This document shows, one piece after another, positions 35,256 through 44,544 of a DNA stretch of 64,000 nt. The number at the start of each line of letters is the position of its first letter. Position 1 is the first letter of the stretch. A program made the position numbers and the translations under genes. The DNA is from Vibrio chagasii (GTDB lineage: Bacteria > Pseudomonadota > Gammaproteobacteria > Enterobacterales > Vibrionaceae): positions 1,342,089 through 1,406,088 of the forward strand of contig NZ_MSCI01000002.1 in the NCBI RefSeq assembly GCF_002954585.1, written 5' to 3'. The notes beneath the pieces were generated by a model. The model was not told the DNA's origin and ran no database searches. It worked only from the letters and a program-made list of their open reading frames with translations.

Positions 35256-36104
35256 CTACCTAGGCGTTCTACAATTAATTTGAGTACATAAACTTGTTAT
35301 GTAGTCGCTAATAAGTTCTGTCGATTCGAATAAAGAGCTAACTGGAAGGGTGAGATTTAATCGTTCTATATCTGCTGCATCATGGCCCTTCAGTCTCGCA
35401 AATTCACTCCAAGAACATTTATCGACTTTTTCGATAACGTTTGATTCAAATAAGAGTTGAGAAAACTGTTCTGGGCTATACCCCTTAGTTTCTGCAATAA
35501 AGTGCTGCGTTTCCGAAGTTGGGTTTAAGACCAAAAGTAAATAAAATTTGGCGACATCATAAACGTGCACGTATTGATTGTAACCTGTCGACGGAACAGC
35601 AACTTGAACCGTTTGTTCAGTAAGAGACTCGACGATTCGCTTTAATTGGCAATTGTCACCGCCATACACTAAGCTCGGGCAGTAAACAATATTCCAATTA
35701 GAACTCATCGCATATTCAATTGTTCTTACGTCTAACTCAACGGCTGTGAGCGGCTTAAGTCTAAACTCTTTAAGATCTTGGTGAGATGCACGGCCAAATA
35801 ACCAAACTCCCGAGGTGTGAATCTTTATTGCATTTTCACTTGCAAAATTATCAAGCTGCTTGATTAGCCTGGATTCAATATCGACAATTTCACTTGCTGA
35901 ATACTCTGCCCAATGAGGACGCGCGCAGTTAATAATCACATCAAAGTAATTTTCATACCCTGTCGATACGTTTTTAGAATGAACCGAGCAAGGAACAACA
36001 CCATTGTGCCTACAGTACCGAAAGACCTCCAAGCCACTTTCTACGAACACTTTATAAACGTGGCGACCAATATAACCACTGGTGCCTGATATCAAAACTC
36101 TCAT
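35256..36104 (-). CDS. NAD-dependent epimerase/dehydratase family protein
   Basis: The 282-residue protein begins with an extended-SDR cofactor turn, VLISGTSGYIGRHV (TGxxGxxG type), has HTSGVWLFG near residue 98 and the YCPSLVYGGDN segment near 145. The YxxxK catalytic lysine is not obvious, so catalysis is uncertain. Relatives act on nucleotide sugars. ATG 36104 follows GAGGGAACGA. It is in a same-strand accessory run. Confidence 0.75.
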   Translation of the reverse strand: MRVLISGTSGYIGRHVYKVFVESGLEVFRYCRHNGVVPCSVHSKNVSTGYENYFDVIINCARPHWAEYSASEIVDIESRLIKQLDNFASENAIKIHTSGVWLFGRASHQDLKEFRLKPLTAVELDVRTIEYAMSSNWNIVYCPSLVYGGDNCQLKRIVESLTEQTVQVAVPSTGYNQYVHVYDVAKFYLLLVLNPTSETQHFIAETKGYSPEQFSQLLFESNVIEKVDKCSWSEFARLKGHDAADIERLNLTLPVSSLFESTELISDYITSLCTQINCRTPR

Positions 36105-36116
36105 TCGTTCCCTCAA

Positions 36117-36146
36117 TTAAGTGCCAAGCCTTAGGCTTCTAACACT
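36117..36146 (-). repeat. attC half-site fossil
   Basis: TTAAGTGCCAAGCCTTAGGCTTCTAACAC keeps the GTGCCAAGC-TTA core of the local repeats and the AAC end. The partner arm is lost. Confidence 0.35.
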
Positions 36147-36186
36147 GGTGATTTATTTTACGAAAAAGCTTACATGACATCTGCGA

Positions 36187-36648
36187 TTAGAAGTATCTAG
36201 GCAGGGTCCCTTTAAATGCCCTACCATCACTCGTAATGTACATGCAGTCAGAACCTTCAGTCACTGTAAACCCTAACCGCCTATAAAACGTTTTGTCGAT
36301 ATCACTATGTAAGAACAACGCCGTATTATTTTGATTCTGGAGTAACTCATTCTTTATCATGTTAATTAACTTTGAAGCATAGCCTTTGCCTCTTAGCTCT
36401 GGAGGTGTAGCAACGGAACCAAGCCCGCAGCTACCATCTTCAAGACCAAACACTCCCTGATAAACAATCAAGGAAGATAAGATTTTTTGATGTTCAATAA
36501 GCACATACCAAGTTCCCTTCTGATACTTATTACTTTTATTACAACAAGCTAGATACTCATCGACAGATGCGGAACCTCCCCATACATCAAAGCCCATAAG
36601 ATAAATATCATCTAACTCATGCGTGTATGCAGTTCTTAAAGTCATCAT
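36187..36648 (-). CDS. GNAT family N-acetyltransferase
   Basis: The 153-residue protein has motif A in GLGSVATPPELRGKGYASKLINMIKN near residues 77-102 and the C-terminal NTALFLHSDIDKTFYRRLGFTV near 107-128. It is similar to the N-acetyltransferases that carry ELRGKGYAS. Starts with ATG ATG; either could be used. Acceptor unknown. Confidence 0.82.
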   Translation of the reverse strand: MMTLRTAYTHELDDIYLMGFDVWGGSASVDEYLACCNKSNKYQKGTWYVLIEHQKILSSLIVYQGVFGLEDGSCGLGSVATPPELRGKGYASKLINMIKNELLQNQNNTALFLHSDIDKTFYRRLGFTVTEGSDCMYITSDGRAFKGTLPRYF

Positions 36649-36673
36649 ATTGAATTCCCAAATTCACTTACTG

Positions 36674-37186
36674 CTATTTTTCTTTCAACACCGCGCTACC
36701 TCTGCGTGTCGGCTCCACGAGATGAAGGTAACGGGTAAATGTGTCCTTTGGGCGTTCTAAATTGTTTTCAGCTAACACTCTAGAAGCCATGCCTCTGTGG
36801 TTATTACCGTGTGTGAGCAAGTGGAGAAGGACTTCTTCAACAGACATTGTCCCTATATCACCATCTATGAAGTTAAACTGAATGACTTTGTCTAACTCAT
36901 CTTTTGAGGCTGACATTACATACTGCACTAACCTAGTATCGTTATGAGCCATCCGCTCACGCAGCTCTGAAAAGGAAGGCGTTTCAACCGTATTATCAGC
37001 AGTGTATTTTTCCGGTTCTCCTAGGATTCGACTTGTAAAAAGACTATCCACTACAGTCGTATGATTCAGAATTCTTAAGAAAAATATGCCATCATTTTCC
37101 GGCAGTTTTGAAAATTGTCTCTCTCCAAAGTCGAGTAGCTGACTATTTGCCCATTTTTTGTATTCAAATGCTTTAGCAAACTGCAT
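36674..37186 (-). CDS. DinB family protein
   Basis: The 170-residue four-helix protein has the DinB metal histidines: NHTTVVDSLFTSRIL near residue 41 and EVLLHLLTHGNNHRGMASRVL near residues 125-145. DinB-like proteins bind a divalent metal, and relatives act in thiol-dependent (bacillithiol or mycothiol) transfers. Vibrios do not make bacillithiol, so the substrate is open. Confidence 0.82.
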   Translation of the reverse strand: MQFAKAFEYKKWANSQLLDFGERQFSKLPENDGIFFLRILNHTTVVDSLFTSRILGEPEKYTADNTVETPSFSELRERMAHNDTRLVQYVMSASKDELDKVIQFNFIDGDIGTMSVEEVLLHLLTHGNNHRGMASRVLAENNLERPKDTFTRYLHLVEPTRRGSAVLKEK

Positions 37187-37378
37187 TTATTTATCCTTTT
37201 TGGTTTGATTGACTCCCGTGCATTAAGATTTCCATAAACTTTGAAATCAAGCGAATCAACTGTGGAGTTTTAAAGTCCCAATTCTTATCCGCGCACGGGA
37301 ACGGGGTCACACTTGGTTTGAAAACAAGTGCTGTAGCTTAAAGTTCCGATCGCTTGCACCCTATTTAGGGTTGCGGTA

Positions 37379-38134
37379 TCAAAATAATGTTCTAAATGAT
37401 TGCTCACGTTTTATGGTTATCAGGTTTTTTTGCAATGAGGAAAGCATCGCTTCGTACAAGAAATTACCCATACTGATGCGCTTCACGCCAAGAGCCTCTA
37501 ACTCTTTAAAATTTAGTAATTCAGGAACACACATGACATTTATGGGCAGCAACGTGCTATCTACAACGGCTTTAATATCATCGGTTCCTTTGATACATGG
37601 AAGAAAAACTCCATCAGCACCTGCTTGCTGATAGGCTTGGATTCTCTTGATGCTCTCCACTAGAGGCTCTTTTACACCCATTAAAAATGTGTCAATGCGG
37701 ACATTAATGAATACTTCTAGGTTGGCATTGTCGAGCATACTTTTAACTTTTCTCAACGTTTGCGAGAACATCATCCAATCACAAAGTCGCCTCTCACGAT
37801 TAACGACAACGCTATCCTCTATATTGATTCCGACCACGCCAACATTCACCAACTCAGTAATATTGTCATAGATTGCCTGCGGCGTATCTCCGTAACCTGA
37901 TTCAATATCTACGCTCAGAGGTAGATCTGTTGCCTGTGCAATAGCTTTTACCACCGATAGTATCTCTTCAAATTCGATATTTTCGCCATCATCAAGCCCG
38001 TGACTGCGTGCAATCGCCGCACTCGATGTCCCAATCGCTAAAAAGCCGGTTTGCTCTGCAATTAAGGCGCTTGCTACATCCCAAACATTACAAATAACGA
38101 GTGGTTTTGATGCGGTGTGCATAGTTTTAAACAT
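37379..38134 (-). CDS. Isocitrate lyase/PEP mutase family protein
   Basis: The 251-residue TIM-barrel protein shows PLVICNVWDVASALIAEQTGF at residues 11-31, LPLSVDIESGYGDTPQAIYDN near 75-95, and VVGINIEDSV near 106, the DxxxGYG and EDS metal residues of the isocitrate lyase/phosphonomutase superfamily. The catalytic KKCGH loop of isocitrate lyase is not seen, so a carboxy-phosphonoenolpyruvate-like or oxaloacetate-type activity is possible. Substrate unknown. Confidence 0.82.
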   Translation of the reverse strand: MFKTMHTASKPLVICNVWDVASALIAEQTGFLAIGTSSAAIARSHGLDDGENIEFEEILSVVKAIAQATDLPLSVDIESGYGDTPQAIYDNITELVNVGVVGINIEDSVVVNRERRLCDWMMFSQTLRKVKSMLDNANLEVFINVRIDTFLMGVKEPLVESIKRIQAYQQAGADGVFLPCIKGTDDIKAVVDSTLLPINVMCVPELLNFKELEALGVKRISMGNFLYEAMLSSLQKNLITIKREQSFRTLF

Positions 38135-38276
38135 GTCTGATACTCCTTAAAGTGTTTTGGTTTCAGACATAGGCTAACAACAGGCATACCAAAGGACTCG
38201 CCAGTTTCGGAAGTGAATAGTAAATATTTACCCCAGACTCTTAATGTACCGAACAAACAATAAGGCTATCGAATAT

Positions 38277-38759
38277 CTACTCGGAGGGGGTCTTTACCCA
38301 AACCACATTTTCATTTGAGGTTGGTATTTCAAACCAAGACCAGAACAAAGCTAGCATATCAGGCGTCATTTCATACGACTTTCCGTCCAGATCTGCGTTG
38401 CGCTTCAATGCCCTCTGCTTACATGTCTCAAACGATACATCGAGATAATGAACTTCACTTTCAACACCGACAGTCGATGCCCATCTTATAAAAGCATCGC
38501 GATCTGCTTTCTTCCAAAAGCCAAAGTCGAAAATAACAGGGACATCGAGAGAAAACAGCTGAAGCGCAGATTCTTTAAACAAGTCTTGGAGCGTAGCGAG
38601 CCGTTTATCGAAGACATCGCGCTCCATATGCTCGCCATATAGAGGAATCATCCACTCATCAATCGAAAAACGAAAAGCGCTATGTTTGTCTGCAAGCTGC
38701 TTTGAATAGGTTGTTTTCCCGGAACCAATGAAACCACATACGAAATAGATTTTAGCCAT
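38277..38759 (-). CDS. Small P-loop kinase-like ATPase
   Basis: The 160-residue protein starts with a Walker A loop CGFIGSGKTTYSKQL and has the DEWM segment near residue 34 and VPVIFDFGFWKKADRDAFIRWA (Walker B-like) near 76. It resembles zeta-toxin/shikimate-kinase-like AAA33 family proteins, which phosphorylate small molecules. No antitoxin-like partner is next to it. The acceptor is unknown. Confidence 0.78.
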   Translation of the reverse strand: MAKIYFVCGFIGSGKTTYSKQLADKHSAFRFSIDEWMIPLYGEHMERDVFDKRLATLQDLFKESALQLFSLDVPVIFDFGFWKKADRDAFIRWASTVGVESEVHYLDVSFETCKQRALKRNADLDGKSYEMTPDMLALFWSWFEIPTSNENVVWVKTPSE

Positions 38760-38789
38760 AATTCCTCATCGGCTTGTGTTATTGGATGA

Positions 38790-39128
38790 CTAGTAGGAAG
38801 CACCATTGATCTTACGAACAGGAATACTCGAAAGCATTTCAATGTCGGCCATTCTCATGTTTACTGCCAAAATATCCTCGGAGCATTTCTCCGTTGTTAC
38901 ATAGTGCGTCAGGCACCCACATGACTTACAACGGTGAAACTCTACTTCTTTGTCTCCCCAACAGTAAAAATCTGTTGGTTCAATCATATTGATTTGAACT
39001 TGCTCGGGAGAAAAGTACGCCCAAGCTGCAACATAACGACGACAAATAGAACAGTTACACTCGCCAACTTCTTTAGGGAGCGAACTTAATATCAAAATTA
39101 CATTCCCGCAGTGACACTTTAACTTCAT
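38790..39128 (-). CDS. GFA family protein (glutathione-dependent formaldehyde-activating type)
   Basis: The 112-residue protein has the GFA zinc motif set: CHCGNV at the start, CNCSICRRYVAAWAYF near residue 25, and FHRCKSCGCLTHYV near 68. The family includes Gfa, which speeds glutathione-formaldehyde adduct formation, but most members are uncharacterised. ATG at 39128 has AGAGGAAAAC upstream. Three related genes lie in this window (42057, 42725 broken, 48214). Confidence 0.82.
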   Translation of the reverse strand: MKLKCHCGNVILILSSLPKEVGECNCSICRRYVAAWAYFSPEQVQINMIEPTDFYCWGDKEVEFHRCKSCGCLTHYVTTEKCSEDILAVNMRMADIEMLSSIPVRKINGASY

Positions 39129-39195
39129 TGTTTTCCTCTTAAAGAAACTCAACATGCGTATAAGCGTTGGACCTTTTAAATAATTCGCTTAAGAC

Positions 39196-39798
39196 CTAAC
39201 AACGTTGTGGCTCTGAAAGCTTAACACTCTCATTTTCAAGGAGGTACTCCAAATACCCGTCATAGAAATCATCTCTTTCACAACCGTGTAGTAACGCCTT
39301 TTTATAAATTGAAGCAACAAAGATATCCGCTGCGCTAAAATCCCCCCCCACAGCGAACCCTGATTTAAGGCAAATCGACGAACTTAACTTTTTTAGACAT
39401 TGCATAATCCAGTCTCCACGAAGTTCACGCTTTGACTGCTCACATAATTGCGGGCGCAGAAATCGCAATACTGTTCTATTTTGGGGTGAATGGATGCTGC
39501 TATTCACGTATTCACAAACTCGACGAATGTGAGTTTTTTCATCTAGGTTTTTTCCAAACAAACTCGGATTAGGAAAGCGTTCTTCAAGGTACTCAATGAT
39601 TGCCATCGATTCAGAGTAAATTAAACCATCAACCGAAAGTGCCGGAACATAACCAAACGGATTTATATCGAGGTATGTTGTCGTTAGTTCATTAGAGCTA
39701 ACTTCAATTCTATCGTAAGCTATTTGCTTGAAATTAAGCGCCCACTCTACCCGTTCAGAGCTATTCGAGCCCTTTGCGCTATATAACAAAATTGACAT
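39196..39798 (-). CDS. Glutathione S-transferase family protein (MAAI-like)
   Basis: The 200-residue protein has the thioredoxin-like domain MSILLYSAKGSNSSERVEWAL, NPFGYVPALSVDGLIYSESMAIIEYLEERFP (cis-Pro and SESMA glutathione contact) near residues 45-75, and a helical C-terminal domain. It resembles maleylacetoacetate isomerase-like zeta GSTs in the SSxS-type start. It lies 47 bases downstream of the MBL gene. Substrate unknown. Confidence 0.82.
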   Translation of the reverse strand: MSILLYSAKGSNSSERVEWALNFKQIAYDRIEVSSNELTTTYLDINPFGYVPALSVDGLIYSESMAIIEYLEERFPNPSLFGKNLDEKTHIRRVCEYVNSSIHSPQNRTVLRFLRPQLCEQSKRELRGDWIMQCLKKLSSSICLKSGFAVGGDFSAADIFVASIYKKALLHGCERDDFYDGYLEYLLENESVKLSEPQRC

Positions 39799-39844
39799 AT
39801 CCACTCCTTCAAAATGACATTTGTTTGCACCAGCTCGAGAGTAA

Positions 39845-40693
39845 CTACACACTTATACAGCTACCTGTTGGAATCGCCTCCAGGCGTTCTCCCAATACTT
39901 CTTTTAACAACTTATATGCTTTTTTTCCGGTGCAATGCCCCGTGTAGAGCTTATCAATTGGATACTCTGATAACGCAAGTCCAAGGTCTTTAATGTTTTG
40001 CTTAGTCCCACCAATGCTATCAAATAAGGGTAACCCCACTAAATGAAAGCCCCCGACAACGGCTTTAATTCGTTCTTCTGGAAAATGAGTAAGCGCGGTA
40101 TCGACCATATTTAGGACACCACTATGCGCACAGCCAGTAAAAATGACGATGCCGTCTTCCTCTTTGATTACTAACAAAAGCTCATGTTCGAATGAGTCCT
40201 GCTTCCATTTGTCCTGAGATTTTGTGTAAAGGTACTGATTCCCTTTTGGCTTTTCGTATTTATCGCTGATATCAGTAATGATAAATACGTTACGCGCAAT
40301 CTCGGTCGTCTTATTCACGAATTTCAACCGACCACTACTATTTTTCAGTAAATCCGGATTAATACCGACATTATTTTTAAAACCATAAGCACGGAAGTAG
40401 TAGCTTCGCTCATCACTGTGTTTCAAAAACACATTGGCATTAGAATTATGGCGAACAAAATCGATGGCGCCATTACAATGGTCGTGGTGTCTATGTGATA
40501 TAACGGCTAGGTCTACGTCTTTGATCTCTACGTCGAGTAAAGGCGCATTTTGACAAAAAGTACCGCCACCTCCCATATCGAATAACATGCTTAGCGACTC
40601 AGTTTTGATATGCAGTGACAACCCGCGTTCAACCGCTAAATCAGGCCTACTGTCTAAGCGATTGTTATCAACTAACGTCGTTATTTTCATCAT
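39845..40693 (-). CDS. MBL-fold metallo-hydrolase
   Basis: The 282-residue protein has the MBL motif ISHRHHDHCNGAIDF near residues 60-74, then VIFTGCAHSGVLNMVDTA near 178 and TGHCTGKKAYKLLKEVLG near 246. This last pattern is typical of the group that includes the archaeal dihydropterin-type MptA-like enzymes and related unassigned bacterial proteins. It binds two zincs. The start is ATG near 40693 (two adjacent ATGs; AGAGA upstream). Confidence 0.8.
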   Translation of the reverse strand: MMKITTLVDNNRLDSRPDLAVERGLSLHIKTESLSMLFDMGGGGTFCQNAPLLDVEIKDVDLAVISHRHHDHCNGAIDFVRHNSNANVFLKHSDERSYYFRAYGFKNNVGINPDLLKNSSGRLKFVNKTTEIARNVFIITDISDKYEKPKGNQYLYTKSQDKWKQDSFEHELLLVIKEEDGIVIFTGCAHSGVLNMVDTALTHFPEERIKAVVGGFHLVGLPLFDSIGGTKQNIKDLGLALSEYPIDKLYTGHCTGKKAYKLLKEVLGERLEAIPTGSCISV

Positions 40694-40717
40694 TTCTCTT
40701 ATATATTTTTCCACTCT

Positions 40718-40870
40718 TCAGAGCGCAAACATCAATGCAAACTTTGGTGCTAATTTCTTTGTGGCCTTGGCCCCCGTTGCAGCCTTGAGTACTACATAGG
40801 CAAGAAAACCAGTTATGACAAAGCCATTGCGTAATAGCCATCGAATGTAAATTTTTGTATTTCTGGTCAC
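40718..40870 (-). CDS. Possible 50-residue membrane microprotein
   Basis: A short frame from GTG 40870 encodes a basic start (TRNTKIYIRWLLRN), one hydrophobic segment (GFVITGFLAYVVLKAATGA) and a basic tail (KATKKLAPKFALMFAL). This is a plausible one-pass membrane protein. The ribosome-binding site is weak and other frames are open, so it is uncertain. It would be co-directional with the MBL gene 24 bases downstream. Confidence 0.3.
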   Translation of the reverse strand: MTRNTKIYIRWLLRNGFVITGFLAYVVLKAATGAKATKKLAPKFALMFAL

Positions 40871-40884
40871 ACATATTTCTACGA

Positions 40885-41307
40885 TCACTCGTATAAGTAC
40901 ATTTCATCATGTATGTCAGATAAAAACTCTGTGAGCTCCCACTCAAACCCCGCTTTATCGTAAAAGTATGCTCGCTTTCGATGCGTTTCTTTTGGAGCAT
41001 ATATACCTCGACGATAGCCTTGTTCGACAAGTTTAGTTTCTATTGTTTTGAGATTTTGTACAACTAAACCAATATGGTTGACCCCATGGTTCTTATACGT
41101 TTCTTGAATAGCCCTTGGCGCGAGCGAGTCTAAGTGAGGCTCTTGAAGAGCGAAATAGCTTTGCTCATTTCCAACATGAACCCAACGATGGCGGCCAGGG
41201 AGCCCAACATCTTTACGTACTTTAAAGTCAGGGGCGACAATACTAAGAAACATCAGGGTTTCATCAATATCTGGAACAGTAATGTTTAAATGCTCAATCT
41301 GAGTCAT
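40885..41307 (-). CDS. VOC family protein
   Basis: The 140-residue protein starts IEHLNITVPDIDETLMFLSIV and ends GFEWELTEFLSDI, with HGVNHIGLVVQNLKTIETKLVEQGY in the middle. These are the two VOC units with metal His and Glu positions (residues 5, 80 and about 127). ATG 41307 follows GAGGA. The reaction is unknown; it resembles glyoxalase-like proteins of Vibrio cassettes. Confidence 0.83.
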   Translation of the reverse strand: MTQIEHLNITVPDIDETLMFLSIVAPDFKVRKDVGLPGRHRWVHVGNEQSYFALQEPHLDSLAPRAIQETYKNHGVNHIGLVVQNLKTIETKLVEQGYRRGIYAPKETHRKRAYFYDKAGFEWELTEFLSDIHDEMYLYE

Positions 41308-41500
41308 ACTAAATAGTCCTCTAGTTAGTGATACGAATAACAATCGAAAACATTCTGTTACTTCAACTTAACTTGAGGTCAAGCAAACTTACTCAGTAAT
41401 ACGATGCTAAGCGACTGAGTGAGAATTACTACTACTGTCTTATCAACTCTTAACTCACTTGAAGCCATGTCAACGAAACTTGGAAACTACTTTTCGCTAA

Positions 41501-41998
41501 TCAATAACCGTTGCTTTCAAAGTGTATGAAGAACATCAAAAGATCGACATCATTGGCTTTCGTCACTCGAAATTTGTCCCCAACAATGCGAGAAACAGCG
41601 GACTTCCAGAAATATAGAGCCGCAGAGTTTTCTAAAAGCACTCGAATTTGCCATTTGCCTGTAAATACAGAAACGACCTGTGCTAAGGCTTCCTTGCCAA
41701 CACCTTGCCCTTTAAATTTTCTGAGTACGAAAAACTGTTCAATATCATAGATCGATAAATCACTAGGATAACGGCGAACCAATACAAACCCTGCGAGCTC
41801 GGCATCCACATAGATGAAATAGGAAATATGATCTTCTCGCTCCCAGTAAACGTCAAACTGGGAAGTGTCGTAGCTGAATTTGCCCTCATTATTAGGGCTC
41901 CACTTCATATACTCGGTCATGTCGTATATGTAATAAGAGAACAGGTTTTCAAGCACTTTCCGTTCTTGTTCTTTAATCTTAATTAATTGTACGTCCAT
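41501..41998 (-). CDS. GNAT family N-acetyltransferase
   Basis: The 165-residue protein has motif A in FFVLRKFKGQGVGKEALAQVVSVF near residues 89-112 and IRVLLENSAALYFWKSAVSRIV near 117-138. Its N-terminal FSYYIYDMTEYMKWSP resembles the YedL-like acetyltransferases seen in integron cassettes. Start ATG follows GGGAGG. Acceptor unknown. Confidence 0.82.
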   Translation of the reverse strand: MDVQLIKIKEQERKVLENLFSYYIYDMTEYMKWSPNNEGKFSYDTSQFDVYWEREDHISYFIYVDAELAGFVLVRRYPSDLSIYDIEQFFVLRKFKGQGVGKEALAQVVSVFTGKWQIRVLLENSAALYFWKSAVSRIVGDKFRVTKANDVDLLMFFIHFESNGY

Positions 41999-42056
41999 TT
42001 AAGGGCCTCCCTATGACATGAATAAGATCAACTACGCTAATGAATGGACTTTGACG

Positions 42057-42455
42057 TCAACCTATTGCCTTGTCGAAAGTGGGCAAACCTGAAATGCTTT
42101 CTAACCAACTGATTTTCGACTCATCGTAGATATTTACATCAGGTTTTAGCTCACCTAACAAATCTGAGTCTAGGCAGCCGAGATGTAGAATATTTAACCC
42201 TGCGTATTTTGGATTTGAATTGAATATCGGTGTGCCACATTCACCGCAAAAGTGTTTTCGCGCATTCTCCGTCACATCACAAAAGGATAAATCACCAGTA
42301 ACCAGCTCAAAGTCTGTCTGCAGTATTGCAACGTAAGTTGAAAATGCAGCTCCATTCATTTTTCGACATAAATTACAGTGACAATTGACGATACGCTTAA
42401 AGTCACCAGTGACTTTAAACTGTACAGCATTACAGAGACAACTTCCTAAAACCAT
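42057..42455 (-). CDS. GFA family protein
   Basis: The 132-residue protein has all GFA zinc ligands: GSCLCNAVQFKVTG at the start, CHCNLCRKMNGAAFSTYV near residue 25, and CGECGTPIFNSNPKY near 72. It is closely similar in plan to the proteins at 38790 and 48214. The first CxC reads CLCN, where most members have CxCG. The likely substrate is a glutathione adduct or small aldehyde, but this is family-based. Confidence 0.83.
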   Translation of the reverse strand: MVLGSCLCNAVQFKVTGDFKRIVNCHCNLCRKMNGAAFSTYVAILQTDFELVTGDLSFCDVTENARKHFCGECGTPIFNSNPKYAGLNILHLGCLDSDLLGELKPDVNIYDESKISWLESISGLPTFDKAIG

Positions 42456-42724
42456 TTAATACCTCATTACTTGCATTTAACCGAGTCACCCAATCACTTT
42501 CGTATTCATAACATCGACGAAAGCATGAAGCTAACTCACAAGTGACTAATCGACTATAAGCCACTGATTAAATATCAAAAACACCAATCATAAAGATAGA
42601 TACGGAACTGAGTAGCGATGCGCATCAATGAGCAATAGAAACGATAATATGGACGACGTTATTGGTACTATGGTTGAGTTCAGGCGACTTTTGGGGGCAG
42701 AAAAAGAAAGCCCACTTAACGAAG

Positions 42725-43139
42725 TTATTTCCCGCTTAGCGCTAACCAATCTTGTTCACTTGGCATTGTTTCAAACTGAGGGATCCCGTCGTTAACAAAA
42801 CCTACATCCCAATTAGCGTGAGAACCAACATAAACATGGGCAGCAACTTTTGTATCTACCGCTTCAGTTAGCAAACCAGCTGGAACCCAATAAGATTCGC
42901 CGCTAGAACTCATGTTGGGTACAGGGCTACCGCACTGAGAACAGAACTCCGATTTAAAACCCGAATGAGTAGAAAATGACTTAATTTGATGCTCGCCGGT
43001 ACACCATTTGAATTGCGACTCTTTTATAATTAAAGCTGAATTTGATGAAGACCCCGAGACTTGGCGACACAATGAACAGTGGCATTGATAAATAAGGGGT
43101 AACACGCCTGACAACTCCACATAAACAATTACCTTTCAC
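42725..43139 (-). pseudogene. GFA family gene with disrupted N-terminus
   Basis: The best start is GTG 43139, after AGGAG, which gives KGNCLCGVV, the first zinc pair. Immediately after, the sequence that continues the family (ELSGVLPLIYQCHCSLCRQVSG, then CSQCGSPVP) lies in another frame, which begins near 43120. A deletion not divisible by three has therefore removed part of the first strand. Translation from 43120 would lack the CLCG zinc ligands. Confidence 0.65.
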
Positions 43140-43251
43140 TCAAATACTCCTTGTTAATACCTATAAAAATACGTTTGATCGGCACAGGCAAGCAATATCT
43201 AATGATGATTATCCAAAAGACTCACTACCACAGGTTAAATGGCAGCAACTC

Positions 43252-43761
43252 TTAAACTTGATATTCAGCCATTGCTAAACGGTACTCCACAGTATTTGCG
43301 TTACTAGAGGTAATCTCTTGAAAGCCCTACTTCTTCAACACCGAAGCGCTTTTGTGATTCCAAGAGTGAACACCAGCCCAAATTTCGCCTTGATAGCCGG
43401 AACTCTGAACTTGTGATAATAATGCTTTGCACATTTGCGTAGCAATGCCTTTACCCCAACATTTGGGACTAATCCAATAAGCTAACGCAAAACAATTTTC
43501 CAAAGGGAGTAACGTGACCTGACCAATAACTTGCGAATCGTTTAAATGCCGACAACTCCAAACATAGCACTTACCCTCTTCCCACTCTAAAGCACGTTCT
43601 AAGCACCACTCTCGTGCTTGTTTGAGCGTTTTAATGTCTGCTAAAGGAAGCGACTTAGGGAACAAATCTGAACCTACAGATTTGAACAAGTAAAGGGCGT
43701 CATCAACGACCACTGGCCTAAATGTAAGATCTAAGCATTCGAATTCTCTTGTGAGTGTCAA
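43252..43761 (-). pseudogene. GNAT acetyltransferase interrupted by an amber codon
   Basis: From TTG 43761 (GGAAGGG upstream) the frame encodes a RimL-like GNAT with CFALAYWISPKCWGKGIATQM near residues 90-110 and ends SASVLKK at TAG 43327-43329. The same frame continues GFQEITSSNANTVEY and closes at TAA 43252. In relatives VLKKLGF is the usual text, so a leucine codon probably became TAG. The first 144 residues may still fold, but the last strand is lost. Confidence 0.72.
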
Positions 43762-43786
43762 AATTCCCTTCCTATCTACTAATATG

Positions 43787-44251
43787 CTAATAGCGCGTGC
43801 CGTCCTTTCTGCATGCCACCCAATTACCAGAACTTGCTTCTACCCACTTAAAATCGTCGTCCGGATAATGAGCTTTATCGCCTGCTACACGGCTACCTAT
43901 TACAATAAACTTTGCTTGTTTGTCACTTCGGTTTACTAAATGATGCCCATTCTCGACACCACCGGGAAAACCAACGCACATTCCTCGCTTCATAACTTGC
44001 TCACCGCCATCCATGATTAAGCACAGCTCACCTTCAAGCAAATATAGGAACTCGTCGGATTTTGTGTGCCAATGTCTTAAAGCTGATTGCGCATTGGGTT
44101 CAAGTATCTCTAGGTTCACTCCAAACTGAGTTAAGCCAAATAGGTCTCCCAGTCCCTTACATTCAGAGTCCCCCAGAATTGATTTGTATGGCTCTGGAAA
44201 CGGGTTAAAAGTGTCACCTATTAAGCTTGCAGTATCTTTTACTTTCGTCAT
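43787..44251 (-). CDS. Cupin domain protein
   Basis: The 154-residue protein has cupin motif 1, LRHWHTKSDEFLYLLEGELCLIMDGG (residues about 57-82, His-His-Glu) and motif 2, FPGGVENGHHLVN near 97. Cupins bind metal and act as isomerases, dioxygenases or binding proteins. ATG 44251 follows AGGAAAAAT. It follows the pattern of the DUF861/ChrR-like sugar-binding cupins found in Proteobacteria. Substrate unknown. Confidence 0.8.
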   Translation of the reverse strand: MTKVKDTASLIGDTFNPFPEPYKSILGDSECKGLGDLFGLTQFGVNLEILEPNAQSALRHWHTKSDEFLYLLEGELCLIMDGGEQVMKRGMCVGFPGGVENGHHLVNRSDKQAKFIVIGSRVAGDKAHYPDDDFKWVEASSGNWVACRKDGTRY

Positions 44252-44471
44252 ATTTTTCCTCAGTGGGATGTGATGCAAAGCTCGACAGCGAAGATTGATA
44301 AGCTTCTCTAGCCTCAAGACTTAGCGAACTGTTAAAATGCTTTTAATCTGAATCCCTCAAGCTTGCATATTGAATCGATAAATCACTCTTTACATTAGAT
44401 TTCTTGTACTTTGCCGATTTTTAAAAACACATTGTCTTGAAATATTCCAAACTGAACCCTTCACCGGACAC

Positions 44472-44500
44472 AGAATCACCAAGCCTTATGAATCAGGATG
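44472..44500 (-). repeat. attC half-site fossil
   Basis: AGAATCACCAAGCCTTATGAATCAGG keeps the CCAAGC-TTA-GAATCA core of the local repeats, and GTTGTTAG follows 14 bases later. The paired arm is not seen. Confidence 0.35.
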
Positions 44501-44544
44501 GGGACAGTTGTTAGCTGTTTTTCGTTCCAGATATAAGTGGTAGT

